Position numbers and translations under genes: made by a program | In this document: in pieces, positions 8,521 through 19,547 of the stretch | How positions within the stretch are numbered: position 1 is the first letter of the stretch | Layout: every line of letters starts with the position of its first letter | Source of the DNA: Neisseria weaveri | GTDB taxonomy: Bacteria > Pseudomonadota > Gammaproteobacteria > Burkholderiales > Neisseriaceae | Direction of reading: 5' to 3' | Length of the DNA: 64,000 bases | NCBI RefSeq assembly: GCF_900638685.1 | Contig: NZ_LR134533.1 | Location: forward strand, 248,001 to 312,000 | Notes under the pieces: generated by a model | Database searches by the model: none | Told to the model about the DNA's origin: nothing | The model's input: the letters and a program-made list of their open reading frames with translations, nothing else

Positions 8521-9240
8521 TTATCTTTTCGCTTTGCGCTGCGGATAATGTTTTTCCACCCAAACAATCGCTTCTTTGGCTGCTTCCTGCTCCGCACTCT
8601 TTCTGCTACCGCCGGTTGCACGGCAAATAAAACCCAACTCGCCCAAGTCGCAGGAAACGGTAAATTTCACGTCTTGAGCATCCGTGGTTTGTTCTTCAAT
8701 ACGGTATTTGGGCAGATCAAAACGCCTCGCCTGCAAGGCCTCCTGCAACAGCGTTTTGCTGTCCTTACCCTGGTTTTTGAAATCGACGGTTTTCACTCTG
8801 CCTGAAAATAAACGGCGGACAACGCTTTCGGCTTCCGAAAAATCCGCATCCAAGCTGACAGCGGCAAACAAGGCTTCAACAGCATCGGCCAAGATAGAAG
8901 GCCGTCTGAAACCGCCGCTTTTCAACTCGCCCGTTCCGAGAAACAAAGCTTCACCGATGTTCATTTCGATTGCGATGTCGGCCAACACCGCTTCATTGAC
9001 CAGATTGGAACGCAAGCGCGAGAGCTCGCCTTCACTTAATTTAGGAAAAGCGTCAAACAGCATTTTCGCTACTGTATAGTCCAAAACGGCATCGCCGATA
9101 AATTCCAAGCGTTCGTTGTTTTTGGCCGAATAACTGCGGTGCGTCAACGCCTGCACCAGCAGCTCCGTATTTCGGAAAGAATAACCCAGTTTTTTTTGAA
9201 TATGCGCCAGGGCATTTTGTTTGATCAAATCTTGCTTCAT
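8521..9240 (-). CDS. rnc: Ribonuclease III
   Basis: RNase III cleaves double-stranded RNA in rRNA and mRNA processing. The catalytic signature NERLEFIGDAVLDYTVA (start ~38) and the second acidic site LADAVEALFAAV (~106-117) are intact. The C-terminal dsRNA-binding domain ends GGSRKSAEQEAAKEAI. I used the ATG at 9240 (239 aa); a TTG five codons earlier is possible. The gene lies between lepB and era. An in-frame DUS is read as FRRPS at ~8900. Confidence 0.96.
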   Translation of the reverse strand: MKQDLIKQNALAHIQKKLGYSFRNTELLVQALTHRSYSAKNNERLEFIGDAVLDYTVAKMLFDAFPKLSEGELSRLRSNLVNEAVLADIAIEMNIGEALFLGTGELKSGGFRRPSILADAVEALFAAVSLDADFSEAESVVRRLFSGRVKTVDFKNQGKDSKTLLQEALQARRFDLPKYRIEEQTTDAQDVKFTVSCDLGELGFICRATGGSRKSAEQEAAKEAIVWVEKHYPQRKAKR

Positions 9241-9326
9241 CACTGTCTTTCGCAACAGCCTGAATGCTTTTCAATACTGCAGGCCAATATTGAAAAGGCT
9301 TGAGGCTGGAAAACTTTCATATTAAA

Positions 9327-9351
9327 GGCCGTCTGAAATTTTCAGACGGCC
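9327..9351. terminator. DUS inverted pair upstream of rnc
   Basis: GGCCGTCTGAA and its complement with a TTT-like loop form an 11-bp stem in the rnc upstream region. Confidence 0.55.
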
Positions 9352-9537
9352 GGGCTATTGTACCTTATTCGCCTCACTCTATGGAAACAGTATTACCCTT
9401 ATGGCAAGCAGGTTTTATCGGCAATATGCTTTAATTTCCAAAATCAGGCAATCCGGCCATGGTCGGACTTTACCTTCTCCAACACAAAAAGATGAATTTA
9501 CATCAACAGTATTTAATACACGGTTAAAACCGTTAAA

Positions 9538-9565
9538 AAGGCCGTCTGAAATTTCAGACGGCCTT
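9538..9565. terminator. DUS inverted-pair terminator after lepB
   Basis: A perfect stem built from AAGGCCGTCTGAA and its complement lies about 19 bp beyond the lepB stop on the minus strand. Confidence 0.75.
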
Positions 9566-9583
9566 ATCCGGTGTCATTTCTCT

Positions 9584-10567
9584 TTATTGGATTTTCGTGC
9601 CGATTCGGCTGAAATCGCCGAAGTTCATCCAAACAAAGAAAGCCTTGCCGACAATCAACCGGTCGCTGACAAAACCCCAATAGCGCGAATCTTCGCTATT
9701 GTCACGGTTATCGCCCATCATAAAATAATGACCTTCGGGAACGGTACATTTGAATGCGGAGCCGTCTTCCGCATAAGTACAGTTGCCCCTAAACGCAAAA
9801 TCGCTACGCACGCCTTGCGGCAGAAAAGCAGGCTGGTTCGGCATTTTCAACACTTGAAACACTCGGCCGCCGAGCTTTTCCTCAAACGCTTCCGCTTCGA
9901 TATTCACCATACCGTATTGACGGGTATTTTCCTGATAACCGTACATACCGACAGGATGTTCCCCAACCGCCTCGCCGTTGATGCGTAAAACCTTGTCGTT
10001 ATATTCGACCACATCGCCCGGCACACCTACCGCGCGCTTGATGTAATTGATTTTTTCATCTTCAGGATAGTTGAACACCACCACGTCGCCGCGTTCCACC
10101 GTACCGGTCGGAACCAATACATTATTGATTACCGGCGTACGGATACCGTATGAAAACTTGTTGACCAAAATAAAATCGCCAACCACCAAACCCGGACGCA
10201 TCGAGCTGGAAGGAATCTGAAACGGCTCGGCAATAAAAGTACGCACCACAAACACAATCAAAATAATCGGAAAAAATCCGCTCATGTAATCGGTAAAGTG
10301 GTTATCGTCATGACTGCCGTTTTTTTTCAGACGGCCTTTATGGATAAACCAAACAATGCCGGTAAACAAAACAAAAATCAGCAAGACCGCGGTAAAACTC
10401 ATAAATACCGACAGCATTCCGAATACGCCGACCATCATCAGCAGGTAACCCCACTGCAGGCCGCCGTGCCATTCGCCGTTCTCCTCACGCTGCTTGCTGC
10501 TTCGGAAAAACAGCACCAAACCGGCAATAAAAACCGCAACCGCACCCCAAGTTAAGGTGTTTCCCAT
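9584..10567 (-). CDS. lepB: Signal peptidase I
   Basis: LepB removes signal peptides from secreted proteins at the outer face of the inner membrane. Two N-terminal membrane segments (~4-22 and 41-76) precede the catalytic serine block QIPSSSMRPGLVVGDFILVNK. The catalytic lysine block is RGDVVVFNYPEDEKINYIKRAVG, and the family box is GDNRDNSEDSRYWGFV. At 327 aa it is typical. The ATG overlaps the lepA stop by one nucleotide (TAATG), so translation is coupled. A DUS is read in frame as KGRLKK in the cytoplasmic loop. Confidence 0.97.
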   Translation of the reverse strand: MGNTLTWGAVAVFIAGLVLFFRSSKQREENGEWHGGLQWGYLLMMVGVFGMLSVFMSFTAVLLIFVLFTGIVWFIHKGRLKKNGSHDDNHFTDYMSGFFPIILIVFVVRTFIAEPFQIPSSSMRPGLVVGDFILVNKFSYGIRTPVINNVLVPTGTVERGDVVVFNYPEDEKINYIKRAVGVPGDVVEYNDKVLRINGEAVGEHPVGMYGYQENTRQYGMVNIEAEAFEEKLGGRVFQVLKMPNQPAFLPQGVRSDFAFRGNCTYAEDGSAFKCTVPEGHYFMMGDNRDNSEDSRYWGFVSDRLIVGKAFFVWMNFGDFSRIGTKIQ

Positions 10568-12360
10568 TATTTGTCCCCCACCTGCAAAATAGCCAAGAAC
10601 GCGCTCTGCGGAATTTCCACATTGCCGACCTGTTTCATACGGCGTTTACCGGCTTTTTGTTTTTCAAGAAGTTTTTTCTTACGCGTGATATCGCCGCCGT
10701 AACATTTGGCCAATACGTTTTTACGCAGCGCTTTCACGGTTTCGCGGGCGATAATCTGGCTGCCGATCGCCGCTTGCACGGCAATATCGAACATCTGGCG
10801 CGGAATCAGTTCGCGCATTTTCGCCGCCAGTTCGCGACCGCGGAACACGGCATTGGAGCGGTGGACAATCAGGCTCAAGGCATCGACTTTTTCGCCGTTG
10901 ACCATAATATCCAGCTTAATCAGATCGGCAGCTTGAAATTCTTTGAATTCGTAGTCCAACGAAGCATAGCCGCGCGAAGTGGATTTCAGTTTGTCGAAGA
11001 AATCCATCACAACTTCGTTCATGGGCAGATCATAAGTCAGCATCACTTGCCGACCCATGTATTGCATGTTTCTCTGCACACCGCGTTTTTGGTTACACAA
11101 AGTCATCACAGCACCCACATATTCTTGCGGCACCAAAATAGTAGCGGTAATAATCGGCTCGAAAATGGTATCAATCAAACCGACATCCGGCAGTTTGGAC
11201 GGGTTTTCCACTTCGATTTTTTCGCCGTTTTTCAGCAATACTTCATATACCACCGTCGGCGCAGTGGTAATCAAGTCCATATCGAATTCGCGCTCCAAGC
11301 GCTCCTGCACGATTTCCAAATGCAACAGCCCCAAGAAGCCGCAGCGGAAACCGAAACCCAAGGCTTGGGAAACTTCCGGCTCGAATTTCAGCGAAGCGTC
11401 GTTTAATTGCAGTTTTTCCAAAGCATCGCGTAAGGCTTCGTAATCGTGGCTTTCCACCGGATACAAACCGGCAAATACCTGCGATTGAACCTCTTGGAAA
11501 CCGGGCAAAGCTTTTTCGGCGGGATTAGCCGCCAAGGTAATGGTGTCGCCAACTTTGGCAGCATTCAATTCTTTAATACCGGTAATCAGGAAGCCTACTT
11601 CGCCGGCTTTTAATTCTTGTTTTTGCACCGACTTCGGCGTAAACACACCTAGTTGCTCCGCCTGCGTTTCAGCTTTGGTGCTCATAAACAACAGCTTGTC
11701 TTTCAGTTTCAGACGGCCTTCTTTAACACGGATAAGCATCACCACACCAACGTAATTATCAAACCACGAATCGATAATCATAGCTTGCAAGGGCGCATCT
11801 TCATCACCTTCGGGAGCGGGAATTTTGGCTACGATTTCTTCCAACACGTCTTCCACGCCCAAGCCGCTTTTGGCCGAGCAGGTTACCGCGCCGACGGCAT
11901 CGATGCCGATGATGTCTTCAATTTCCTGCGCCACGCGGTCGGGGTCGGCAGCGGGCAAATCGATTTTGTTCAGCACGGGCACCACTTCCACGCCCAAATC
12001 AATCGCGGTATAGCAGTTGGCCACGGTTTGCGCTTCCACGCCTTGCGAAGCGTCCACAACCAAGATCGCGCCTTCGCAAGCAGATAACGAGCGGGAAACT
12101 TCGTAGGAAAAGTCGACGTGCCCCGGGGTGTCGATCAGATTGAGCTGATAGGTTTGCCCGTCGCGCGCTTTGTAGTTCAGGGCGGCGGTTTGCGCTTTGA
12201 TGGTAATGCCGCGCTCTTTTTCGATATCCATCGAATCCAGCACCTGCGTGCTCATTTCGCGCATTTCCAAGCCGCCGCAATATTGGATAAAGCGGTCGGC
12301 CAGTGTGGATTTGCCGTGGTCGATGTGGGCGATAATGGAGAAATTTCTTATATTTTTCAT
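10567..12360 (-). CDS. lepA: Elongation factor 4 (LepA)
   Basis: LepA is a ribosome-associated GTPase linked to translation fidelity and 30S biogenesis. It is full length at 597 aa. The GTP motifs are AHIDHGKST (~11-19), DTPGHVDF (~77-84), and NKIDLP (~131-136). The LepA-specific C-terminal domain ends in [19 protein letters not shown] followed by the family's IPQSAFL. It is first in the lepA-lepB pair. The initiator begins [16 protein letters not shown], as in other family members. Confidence 0.98.
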   Translation of the reverse strand: MKNIRNFSIIAHIDHGKSTLADRFIQYCGGLEMREMSTQVLDSMDIEKERGITIKAQTAALNYKARDGQTYQLNLIDTPGHVDFSYEVSRSLSACEGAILVVDASQGVEAQTVANCYTAIDLGVEVVPVLNKIDLPAADPDRVAQEIEDIIGIDAVGAVTCSAKSGLGVEDVLEEIVAKIPAPEGDEDAPLQAMIIDSWFDNYVGVVMLIRVKEGRLKLKDKLLFMSTKAETQAEQLGVFTPKSVQKQELKAGEVGFLITGIKELNAAKVGDTITLAANPAEKALPGFQEVQSQVFAGLYPVESHDYEALRDALEKLQLNDASLKFEPEVSQALGFGFRCGFLGLLHLEIVQERLEREFDMDLITTAPTVVYEVLLKNGEKIEVENPSKLPDVGLIDTIFEPIITATILVPQEYVGAVMTLCNQKRGVQRNMQYMGRQVMLTYDLPMNEVVMDFFDKLKSTSRGYASLDYEFKEFQAADLIKLDIMVNGEKVDALSLIVHRSNAVFRGRELAAKMRELIPRQMFDIAVQAAIGSQIIARETVKALRKNVLAKCYGGDITRKKKLLEKQKAGKRRMKQVGNVEIPQSAFLAILQVGDK

Positions 12361-12596
12361 AAAATCAGCAATATTACTTTAAATTAGGGATAGCGGCTGT
12401 TTTCACATGGTCGACAGCCTGCAAAAATCTGAGGCAAATAGGTTGCTATTCTAGCGGAAAAACGCCTTTTCGGCTAACACAGAATCGAAGCAAACCCATA
12501 GAAAACACACTTTATTTCGCTTTCGCCAACCTGTTTGACAGCTGCAATAATATTGCCGAATTCCGATTAAACAGGACAAGCCTGTTTACCACAGGT

Positions 12597-12640
12597 AGGC
12601 CGTCTGAATTTTCAAAAAGTTCTGAAAATTCAGACGGCCT
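12597..12640. terminator. DUS hairpin terminator after the PpiD-like gene
   Basis: AGGCCGTCTGAATTTTC and its near-complement flank a short loop, 19-62 bp beyond the PpiD-like stop. The rest of 12361-12596 is lepA's upstream region and holds no visible gene. Confidence 0.7.
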
Positions 12641-12658
12641 CTTAATCACCGATCAAAA

Positions 12659-14500
12659 TCAGTTTGCGGCATTGTCGCCTTCAGCCAGCTTTTGCGCCCC
12701 TTGTTTCTGCTTGATGTTGCCACGCAGATAATCCAACAAACCGACAAAAACCCGGTTAACCTGATTATTGGTCAATGCCTGCTTAGACGGCGGCAACGCT
12801 TCTTTCACATTTTCAGGTGCTTTAACCGATTGAACTTCAACCAACACCGGCGCCGGCAATCCTTCGAGTAAAACGTAAGCAGGCTTGTCTTTACCCGGCT
12901 TGGCTTTCAATAATTGGTTATACGCTTCAGGCGGTAAAGAAGTACGCGCCTGTTCTGCCGTCATATTGGAAACAGGAGACCACTGAACCTGTACTGTTTT
13001 GCCTGACTGCAAACTTTCCAAAGACTGCTTAGCCTGTGTTTGAGCCAGTTTACTTGCTTCCGCACGCCAATAAGCCATTCTGACATGCTCTTTAACCGCG
13101 TCGAAAGACTCGCTCTTTTCTTCCCGGACTTCTTTGGCCCTCACCACCCAAACCGTATCGTCATTGGCGTTAACCGGCTCCGAATTATGTTTTTTCTTTA
13201 AAACATCATCGCTGAAAATAGCGTTAACCAACTCTGCAGGCATGCCTGAAGATTCTGCTTGCGCCTTAGTCAGCCACTCGTCGGGAGATTCGACTTTCAG
13301 GCCGGTTTGCTTGGCCACTTCCTCTAAACTTTCCGGATAGTTAAACGCAGCATCGGCCAATTTCTCTCTTGCCTGCGCAAATGAGGCCGCTGCCTTTTTC
13401 TGTTTCAATTCAGCTTCCAAGCGGGATTTTTCTTTTTCAAAATCAGGCTCATCCTGAGTATTCAAAACCGTAATGATATGGTAGCCGTATTCGGTTTGAA
13501 CCACTCCGCTGATTTCGCCCTTTTTCAATGAGAACGCGCTGTCTTCAAATTCCTTGCCCAATCCTCCGTCTTTAGGCAGCATACCTAAATTACCGCCGTT
13601 TGGTGCGGAATTTACGTCTTGAGAATGCTTTTTGGCCAGCGCTGCAAAGTTTGAAGGATTAGACTTCACTTCAGCTAACACTTTTTCAGCTTCAGCCTTA
13701 GACTTTTGCCGCTCTTCTTCCGAAGCATCCTTTGCCACCTGAAACAGAATGTGGGCAATCTCTCGCATGGGTTTAGCTGTAGCGGCATACTGATCAAATG
13801 CTTTACGCAATTCTGCATCTTCAATTTTTTCTTTTTCTGCCAATGCTTTCGAATTTAGAGCAACAAATTGCAGTTTGACAGCTTGAGACACCACATAATC
13901 TTTTTTGTGCTCTTCGTAATAAGCCCGTAAATCTTTTTCATCTATTTTCACCTTGTCGGCAAATGTTTCCGGGCTGAATGTTGCTGAACGGATCACACGC
14001 TCGGATTGGGTAAGTGCAACCAATTGCTCAGCCTGGGCATCGCTAACCAATGTCCCGTTACGAACAAGATTCAGCAAATTCTGCAAAGCAAACTGTTCGC
14101 GGATTTCTTCGACAAATTGGTCTTCTGACATATGGCGTTGACTCAAATACCGGTTAAACGCCTCCTGGCTAAACTTTCCGCCTGCATCGTGAAAATCAGG
14201 GTTATCGACAATAATCTGTTTGACCTGCTCTTGAGAAACACTGATTCCCATGTCTTTCGCACCCTGCATCAAATAGGCACGCTCAACCAATTCACGAAAC
14301 ACAGCATCACGGCTCTGCCCCTGCGCATCCTGCATAATATTGTTTACATCGTGTTCGCTCACTTTGCGCTCACCGACTTTTACAATGTAGTCTGCCCCCG
14401 GAGCGGTAACAGAATGGGCGGTAAAACCAACGAATGTGATAGCAATCAATCCCAAAATGATCTTGGCGGGACCACTGTACTTTTCTACGGTTGCAAACAT
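12659..14500 (-). CDS. PpiD-like SurA-N/peptidyl-prolyl isomerase membrane chaperone
   Basis: A periplasmic folding factor anchored in the inner membrane. One N-terminal membrane helix (KIILGLIAITFVGFTAHSV, ~12-30) precedes a SurA-N-like chaperone region. A single parvulin (PpiC) domain follows at ~240-345, with the blocks AHILFQVAKDASEEE, GGNLGMLPKDGGLG and VVQTEYGYHIITVL. A long helical C-terminal part follows. About 613 aa, similar to E. coli PpiD. I used ATG 14500 (MFATVEKYSG) with AAGGGA upstream; the in-frame extension to 14575 lacks support. It lies downstream of the HU gene, separated by a terminator. Confidence 0.88.
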   Translation of the reverse strand: MFATVEKYSGPAKIILGLIAITFVGFTAHSVTAPGADYIVKVGERKVSEHDVNNIMQDAQGQSRDAVFRELVERAYLMQGAKDMGISVSQEQVKQIIVDNPDFHDAGGKFSQEAFNRYLSQRHMSEDQFVEEIREQFALQNLLNLVRNGTLVSDAQAEQLVALTQSERVIRSATFSPETFADKVKIDEKDLRAYYEEHKKDYVVSQAVKLQFVALNSKALAEKEKIEDAELRKAFDQYAATAKPMREIAHILFQVAKDASEEERQKSKAEAEKVLAEVKSNPSNFAALAKKHSQDVNSAPNGGNLGMLPKDGGLGKEFEDSAFSLKKGEISGVVQTEYGYHIITVLNTQDEPDFEKEKSRLEAELKQKKAAASFAQAREKLADAAFNYPESLEEVAKQTGLKVESPDEWLTKAQAESSGMPAELVNAIFSDDVLKKKHNSEPVNANDDTVWVVRAKEVREEKSESFDAVKEHVRMAYWRAEASKLAQTQAKQSLESLQSGKTVQVQWSPVSNMTAEQARTSLPPEAYNQLLKAKPGKDKPAYVLLEGLPAPVLVEVQSVKAPENVKEALPPSKQALTNNQVNRVFVGLLDYLRGNIKQKQGAQKLAEGDNAAN

Positions 14501-14618
14501 AATTCCCTTGATATTTCTATAAAATAAAAGCAAAGCGGATATTGTAGCGCGTTTTACATAAATCCGCATCTGCATACTAAAGTTTCGCAGCTTCTATGAG
14601 CATGAAGCCCAAAAGCAA

Positions 14619-14643
14619 AAAAGCAGACTGAAAGTCTGCTTTT
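14619..14643 (-). terminator. Rho-independent terminator after hup
   Basis: On the minus strand a 9-bp stem AAGCAGACT / AGTCTGCTT with a TTC loop is followed by a T run. It is a conventional terminator without DUS, 23 bp beyond the hup stop. Confidence 0.85.
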
Positions 14644-14665
14644 CATTAATTCGACACGCTACAGA

Positions 14666-14935
14666 TTACAGTGCATCTTTCAATGCTTTACCAGCACGGA
14701 ATTTCGGAGTTTTAGCAGCAGCAATAGTCAAAGGCTCGCCGGTTTTCGGATTGCGACCTTGACGCTCTGCACGTTCGCCAACATAGAAAGTACCGAAACC
14801 AACCAAAGTTACGGTATCGCCTTTTTTCAAAGCATTGGTTACAGCATTCATCATACCGTCCAAAGCTTTAGCGGCAGCAGCTTTAGAAATGTCGGCTTCT
14901 TGAGCAATAGCTTCAATCAATTCAGACTTGTTCAC
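14666..14935 (-). CDS. hupB: DNA-binding protein HU
   Basis: HU is a nucleoid protein that bends DNA as a dimer. At 89 aa it is standard. The beta-arm signature is complete: [26 protein letters not shown], with the intercalating proline in RNPKTG. The N-terminal helices read [27 protein letters not shown]. It is a monocistronic-looking gene with its own terminator. It lies next to lon, an arrangement also common in enterobacteria (lon-hupB). Confidence 0.96.
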   Translation of the reverse strand: MNKSELIEAIAQEADISKAAAAKALDGMMNAVTNALKKGDTVTLVGFGTFYVGERAERQGRNPKTGEPLTIAAAKTPKFRAGKALKDAL

Positions 14936-15123
14936 GATTAAGTCCCTTTCTATCGTTTACAGTAATGAAAGCCACGAAAATCGGGCAATTTAGTAAAAAT
15001 GTACATCTGATGCCTTTATATCAAGGCTAAAATCTTGGTGTCAAGTGAAAAGATACGGAATAACAGGCTTTCCGGCACACCTGCAGCCATCCCGTATCTT
15101 TATACAACACATCAACAGCAATA

Positions 15124-17571
15124 TCAGTGTTTTGTGGCTTTAGCCCTTGACTTCCTGACCGTACCGGATAATGTCTCGGCGGAATCCGCTTCTTGCCACG
15201 GCTCAGGCTGATACTCCAAACCCAATGACAAGACCTCGTCAATCCATTTCACAGGATGGATAGTCAACCCTTCTTTAACATTATCAGGGATTTCTTCCAA
15301 GTCTTTCACGTTGTCGTTAGGTATCAATACATGCTTGATGCCACCTCTCAGCGCCGCTAAAAGTTTCTCTTTCAAGCCCCCAATCGCCAATACTTCTCCG
15401 CGCAGTGTAATCTCACCGGTCATGGCTACGTCTGCACGCACCGGAATTTTCGTAAAAGCGGATACCATCGCCAAAGTCATCGCAATACCTGCACTCGGGC
15501 CGTCTTTAGGTGTTGCACCCTCCGGAACATGGACATGGATATCCCGTTTTTCATAAAAATCAGGAGCCAAACCGACTGCTTGTGCACGAGAACGAACCAC
15601 ACTCCAAGCTGCAGACACAGACTCTTTCATCACATCGCCCAATTGGCCTGTACATTGGATCGTACCTTTACCCTGCAAAGCCACCGCTTCGACAGTGAGC
15701 AATTCACCGCCCACTTCCGTCCAAGCCAAACCGGTAACTTGGCCGATACGGTTTTCATCTTCGGCCACGCCGTAATCAAATCGGCGAACACCCAGATAGT
15801 CATGCAGATTATCAGCATCAACTTTGATAACATGCGTTTTTTTCAGACGGCCTCTTGCAGGTGCAGCAGCTTTTTTATCTTGTTCCAAAGTAATCTTCAT
15901 CACTACTTTGCGACAGATTTTGGCAATTTCACGGTCAAGCGAGCGCACACCGGCTTCTCGGGTGTAGTAGCGGATAATGCCGCGTACCGCACTTTCGTCA
16001 ATCACCAGTTCGCCTTCTTTCACGCCGTTGCGCTTCATTTGCTTGGGTACGAGGTATTGCATGGCAATGTTGATTTTCTCGTCTTCGGTATAACCCGACA
16101 GGCGGATGATCTCCATACGGTCAAGCAGCGCAGGCGGAATGTTCAGGCTGTTGGACGTAGCGATAAACATCACGTCGCTCAAGTCGTAATCGACTTCTGC
16201 GTAATGATCCGAGAACGAATTGTTTTGCTCGGGATCAAGCACTTCCAACAATGCGCTTGCAGGATCGCCACGGAAATCGCTGCCGAGTTTGTCGATTTCA
16301 TCAAGCAGGAACAAGGGGTTTTTCACACCGGCTTTGGCCATATTCTGCAAAATCTTGCCCGGCATAGAACCGATGTAAGTGCGTCTGTGGCCGCGGATTT
16401 CGCTTTCATCGCGCACACCGCCCAAAGCCATGCGCACATATTTGCGGCCTGTTGCTTTGGCGATAGACTCTCCCAGCGAAGTTTTACCTACGCCCGGAGG
16501 GCCTACCAAACACAAAATCGGGCCTTTGATTTTATCCATGCGTTTTTGCACGGCTAAATATTCCAAAATGCGCTCTTTGACTTTTTCCAAGCCGTAGTGA
16601 TCGGCATCCAATACCAAATCGGCTTTTGCCAAGTCTTTGCTGACGCGTGATTTTTTCTTCCACGGCAGTTCAAGCAAGGTGTCGATGTAGTTGCGCACGA
16701 CGGTAGATTCTGCCGACATTGGCGGCATCATTTTCAGCTTTTTCAGTTCGGACAAACATTTTTCTTCAGCCTCTTTGCTCATACCGGCTTCTTTGATTTG
16801 TTTTTCCAAAGCTTCGAGTTCGCCGCGCTCGTCTTCCTCGCCCAATTCTTTTTGAATCGCTTTCACTTGCTCGTTGAGGTAATACTCGCGCTGCGATTTT
16901 TCCATCTGGCGTTTTACACGGCCACGGATACGCTTCTCGACTTGCATGATGTCAAGTTCGGCTTCCAAACGGGCCAACAAGCACTCGATACGTTCGGCAA
17001 TATCGGTAGTTTCCAAAATTTCCTGACGCTGCTCGAGCTTCAATTGCAAATGAGCGGCAACCGTGTCTGCCAACCTGCCGTTCTCGGTAATACCATGAAT
17101 CGTGTTGACCACTTCCGTGGGAATTTTCTTATTCAATTTGGCAAACTGCTCGAATTGCGACAACAAGGTTCTGCGTAACGCTTCCATGTCTGCGCCATCG
17201 AAATCGCCCTCTTGTACAGTCTCGGTATCAGCAACAAACAACTCACCTGTATCTTCAACCGAAACTGCACGTGCGCGACGTATACCCTCAACCAAAACTT
17301 TTACCGTACCGTCAGGCAATTTCAATACCTGCAATACTCGGGCTACCGTACCCATAGTATGCAGGTCTGTAATTTCCGGCTCTTCAATGCCCGCATCTTT
17401 TTGGGCCAACAGGAAAACCAGCTCGTCGTTTTCCATCGCCATATCCAAAGCGGCAATCGATTTGGCACGTCCTACAAACAACGGCAGTACCATATGCGGA
17501 TACACAACCACATCTCTCAAAGGCAGTGTTGCCAATGTGCCGTATTCCTCTAAATGCTTATCTGTTGCCAT
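15124..17571 (-). CDS. lon: ATP-dependent protease Lon
   Basis: Lon is the cytosolic ATP-dependent serine protease for misfolded and regulatory proteins. At 815 aa it has the N-terminal substrate domain ([20 protein letters not shown]), a coiled-coil, and an AAA+ module with Walker [10 protein letters not shown] (~356-364) and Walker B FLLDEIDK. The protease domain has catalytic Ser in [11 protein letters not shown] and Lys in [14 protein letters not shown] is read in frame as RGRLKK (~590) in the linker before the protease domain, apparently a tolerated insertion. The 17572-17742 region upstream should contain its promoter. Confidence 0.98.
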   Translation of the reverse strand: MATDKHLEEYGTLATLPLRDVVVYPHMVLPLFVGRAKSIAALDMAMENDELVFLLAQKDAGIEEPEITDLHTMGTVARVLQVLKLPDGTVKVLVEGIRRARAVSVEDTGELFVADTETVQEGDFDGADMEALRRTLLSQFEQFAKLNKKIPTEVVNTIHGITENGRLADTVAAHLQLKLEQRQEILETTDIAERIECLLARLEAELDIMQVEKRIRGRVKRQMEKSQREYYLNEQVKAIQKELGEEDERGELEALEKQIKEAGMSKEAEEKCLSELKKLKMMPPMSAESTVVRNYIDTLLELPWKKKSRVSKDLAKADLVLDADHYGLEKVKERILEYLAVQKRMDKIKGPILCLVGPPGVGKTSLGESIAKATGRKYVRMALGGVRDESEIRGHRRTYIGSMPGKILQNMAKAGVKNPLFLLDEIDKLGSDFRGDPASALLEVLDPEQNNSFSDHYAEVDYDLSDVMFIATSNSLNIPPALLDRMEIIRLSGYTEDEKINIAMQYLVPKQMKRNGVKEGELVIDESAVRGIIRYYTREAGVRSLDREIAKICRKVVMKITLEQDKKAAAPARGRLKKTHVIKVDADNLHDYLGVRRFDYGVAEDENRIGQVTGLAWTEVGGELLTVEAVALQGKGTIQCTGQLGDVMKESVSAAWSVVRSRAQAVGLAPDFYEKRDIHVHVPEGATPKDGPSAGIAMTLAMVSAFTKIPVRADVAMTGEITLRGEVLAIGGLKEKLLAALRGGIKHVLIPNDNVKDLEEIPDNVKEGLTIHPVKWIDEVLSLGLEYQPEPWQEADSAETLSGTVRKSRAKATKH

Positions 17572-17742
17572 AATTTTCTAGTCTCAAAAAGTTTGTATAA
17601 AATTGATTGATTGCAAAATTGGGGGCTCATATGCAGATTTCAAGCCTTGAAAAACAGGTTTGCTGCGTCTATTTTCACACAAACCTTTTTTAATAGCTTG
17701 CTTATTTTGTTTGCGTTAAAATACCCGTCAATAATTTAAGCA

Positions 17743-17765
17743 GCCGTCTGAAATTTTCAGACGGC
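17743..17765. repeat. DUS inverted pair between lon and ybeD
   Basis: GCCGTCTGAA and its complement with a 3-nt loop, 20 bp before the ybeD-like ATG. It lies in the divergent promoter region, so it is more likely an uptake signal or 5'-UTR hairpin than a terminator. Confidence 0.6.
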
Positions 17766-17785
17766 CTCAAATTTAAGGAAACAAT

Positions 17786-18055
17786 ATGTCTGACGACAAA
17801 ACTTCATTAATCGAGTTCCCTTGCGTTTTTCCGCTCAAAGTCATGGGACAACAACATCCTGATTTTTCCCTAGCAGTCTTGGAAACCGTACGTATACATG
17901 CTCCCGATACACACGAAGGCCATATCAGCACCCGTCCGAGCAGCAAAGGCAACTATATCAGCGCAACCGTAAAAGTCAGTGTTAACAACCAAGAACAACT
18001 GGACAACATTTACCGCGCGCTCACCTCCCACGAGCTTGTCAAAGTAGTGCTGTAA
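17786..18055 (+). CDS. YbeD/DUF493 family protein
   Basis: An 89-aa protein of the UPF0250 (YbeD) family, an ACT-like fold of unknown function. Diagnostic pieces are [14 protein letters not shown], then [10 protein letters not shown], then [28 protein letters not shown]. It starts two nucleotides before lipB (18058), exactly as ybeD neighbours lipB in E. coli, so it is in one transcription unit with the lipoate genes. Confidence 0.9.
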   Translation: MSDDKTSLIEFPCVFPLKVMGQQHPDFSLAVLETVRIHAPDTHEGHISTRPSSKGNYISATVKVSVNNQEQLDNIYRALTSHELVKVVL

Positions 18056-18057
18056 AC

Positions 18058-18681
18058 ATGAAAACCGTACAACTGGGGCTTACCGACTACCAACCGGTAT
18101 TCGAAGCCATGAAAACCTTCAATGCCGAACGTACCGACACCACCGAAGACGAATTGTGGGTAGTCGAACACCCGCCCGTGTTCACACAAGGCTTGGCAGG
18201 CAAACCCGAGCATCTATTGCTGCACAGCGATATCCCCGTCGTACAAATCGACCGCGGCGGCCAAATCACCTACCACGGCCCCGGCCAGCTGGTTGTTTAC
18301 ACCCTGATCGACTTCAAACGCCGTAAAACCAGCGTGCGCAACATCGTTACCGCGCTCGAAAACAGCATCATCGACACCTTAAACGAATACGGCATCCGCG
18401 CCGCAGCCGACCCGCAACGCCCCGGCGTATATGTCGGCGGGCGTAAAATCGCTTCTTTAGGGCTGCGGATTAAAAACGGCTCGGTATATCACGGTTTGGC
18501 TTTGAACATCGATATGGATTTGTCGCCGTTTCGATATATCAATCCCTGCGGCTATGCCGGTATGGAGATGGTTCAGATGGCCGATTTCATCAACCCTTGC
18601 CCACCGTTTGCCGAGGTGGCCGAAAAACTGACCGCCCATTTGCAGCAAAAATTGGAACCTCCGCCAGCAGAGGCCGTCTGA
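18058..18681 (+). CDS. lipB: Octanoyltransferase LipB
   Basis: LipB transfers octanoate from acyl carrier protein to lipoyl domains. The N-terminal block [17 protein letters not shown], the signature [21 protein letters not shown] (~62-82), the catalytic lysine in [11 protein letters not shown] and the catalytic cysteine in [10 protein letters not shown] are all present. At 207 aa it is normal. The stop codon TGA lies inside a DUS (GCCGTCTGA), so the uptake signal defines the C-terminus (PAEAV). Two steps downstream is lipA, separated by a phosphoesterase gene. Confidence 0.96.
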   Translation: MKTVQLGLTDYQPVFEAMKTFNAERTDTTEDELWVVEHPPVFTQGLAGKPEHLLLHSDIPVVQIDRGGQITYHGPGQLVVYTLIDFKRRKTSVRNIVTALENSIIDTLNEYGIRAAADPQRPGVYVGGRKIASLGLRIKNGSVYHGLALNIDMDLSPFRYINPCGYAGMEMVQMADFINPCPPFAEVAEKLTAHLQQKLEPPPAEAV

Positions 18682-18761
18682 AAACCATTGCCTATATATG
18701 TAACAGTAACAGGCATATCCGGCCTCTTCCCGCCACTGCTCCGAATATTTTTGAACCCGCC

Positions 18762-19547
18762 ATGCGTTTAGCCTTGATTTCCGACATACACGGCAACCTG
18801 CCGGCCTTGGAAGCCGTTGCCACCGACATCCGTCGGCGCGGCTGCGATGTCGTGTCCAATTTGGGTGACAGCCTTTCCGGCCCGTTGTGGCCTAAGGAAA
18901 CAGCACAATTTCTCATGGCCGAAAACTGGCCGACGGTTGCAGGCAACCACGAACGCCAGCTGCTCACCCAGTCTACCGCCAAACAAAGCCTTTCCGACCG
19001 TTTCGCCTCCCTGCAACTGGGGCAGCCTGAATGGGCGTGGCTCGCCGCCCTGCCTGCCATTCTGCCGTTAACCGAAGATATCCTGCTCTGCCACGGTAGC
19101 CCGCACGGCGATAAGGTTTATTTGATGGAATCCATCGTCAACGGCCGGACGGTTTTATCTGCTGAAAAAGAAATCCGCCAACGCTTGGGCGATACCCGTG
19201 CCGCCGTTATAGCTTGCGGCCACACCCACATACCGCGCAGCCTCCATATCGACGATATGTTGCTGATTAACCCCGGCAGCGTCGGCCTGCAAGCCTATGA
19301 GGACGACCAACCTCCCCATGTGGTGGAAAACGGCTCGCCCCACGCGCGCTATGCCGTGATTGAAAAGCGGCAAAACACTTGGACAACCGAACATTTCGCC
19401 ATACCCTACCCCTACGGCGTGGCAGTTGCCAAAGCACAAAAAGAACACCGCACCGATTGGGCTTATGCTTTACAATACGGCCGTACACCGCCGGCGCATA
19501 CCCTGCCGGCCAGCACCCTAACCGTTAACCCGGAATATCAGCCATGA
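18762..19547 (+). CDS. Metallophosphoesterase (YfcE/MJ0936-like)
   Basis: A 261-aa calcineurin-like phosphoesterase. It has all metal-ligand blocks: [11 protein letters not shown] (D-x-H, ~6), [12 protein letters not shown] (GD), AGNHERQ (GNHE), [16 protein letters not shown] (GHTH) and [11 protein letters not shown]. The substrate is unknown. I used ATG 18762 ([11 protein letters not shown]) because the domain begins there; the open frame upstream overlaps lipB. Its stop overlaps the lipA start (ATGA), so it is translationally coupled to lipA, an unusual interruption of the lip pair. Confidence 0.9.
   Translation: MRLALISDIHGNLPALEAVATDIRRRGCDVVSNLGDSLSGPLWPKETAQFLMAENWPTVAGNHERQLLTQSTAKQSLSDRFASLQLGQPEWAWLAALPAILPLTEDILLCHGSPHGDKVYLMESIVNGRTVLSAEKEIRQRLGDTRAAVIACGHTHIPRSLHIDDMLLINPGSVGLQAYEDDQPPHVVENGSPHARYAVIEKRQNTWTTEHFAIPYPYGVAVAKAQKEHRTDWAYALQYGRTPPAHTLPASTLTVNPEYQP

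Larger units (their letters stand above)
9241..9583. other. Intergenic region between lepB and rnc with two DUS pairs
   Basis: About 340 bp without a convincing gene. It contains two perfect DUS inverted pairs (9327-9351 and 9538-9565). The stretch between them has no clear open frame. The lepB transcript probably ends at the 9538-9565 pair, leaving room for a separate promoter for rnc-era. Confidence 0.6.
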
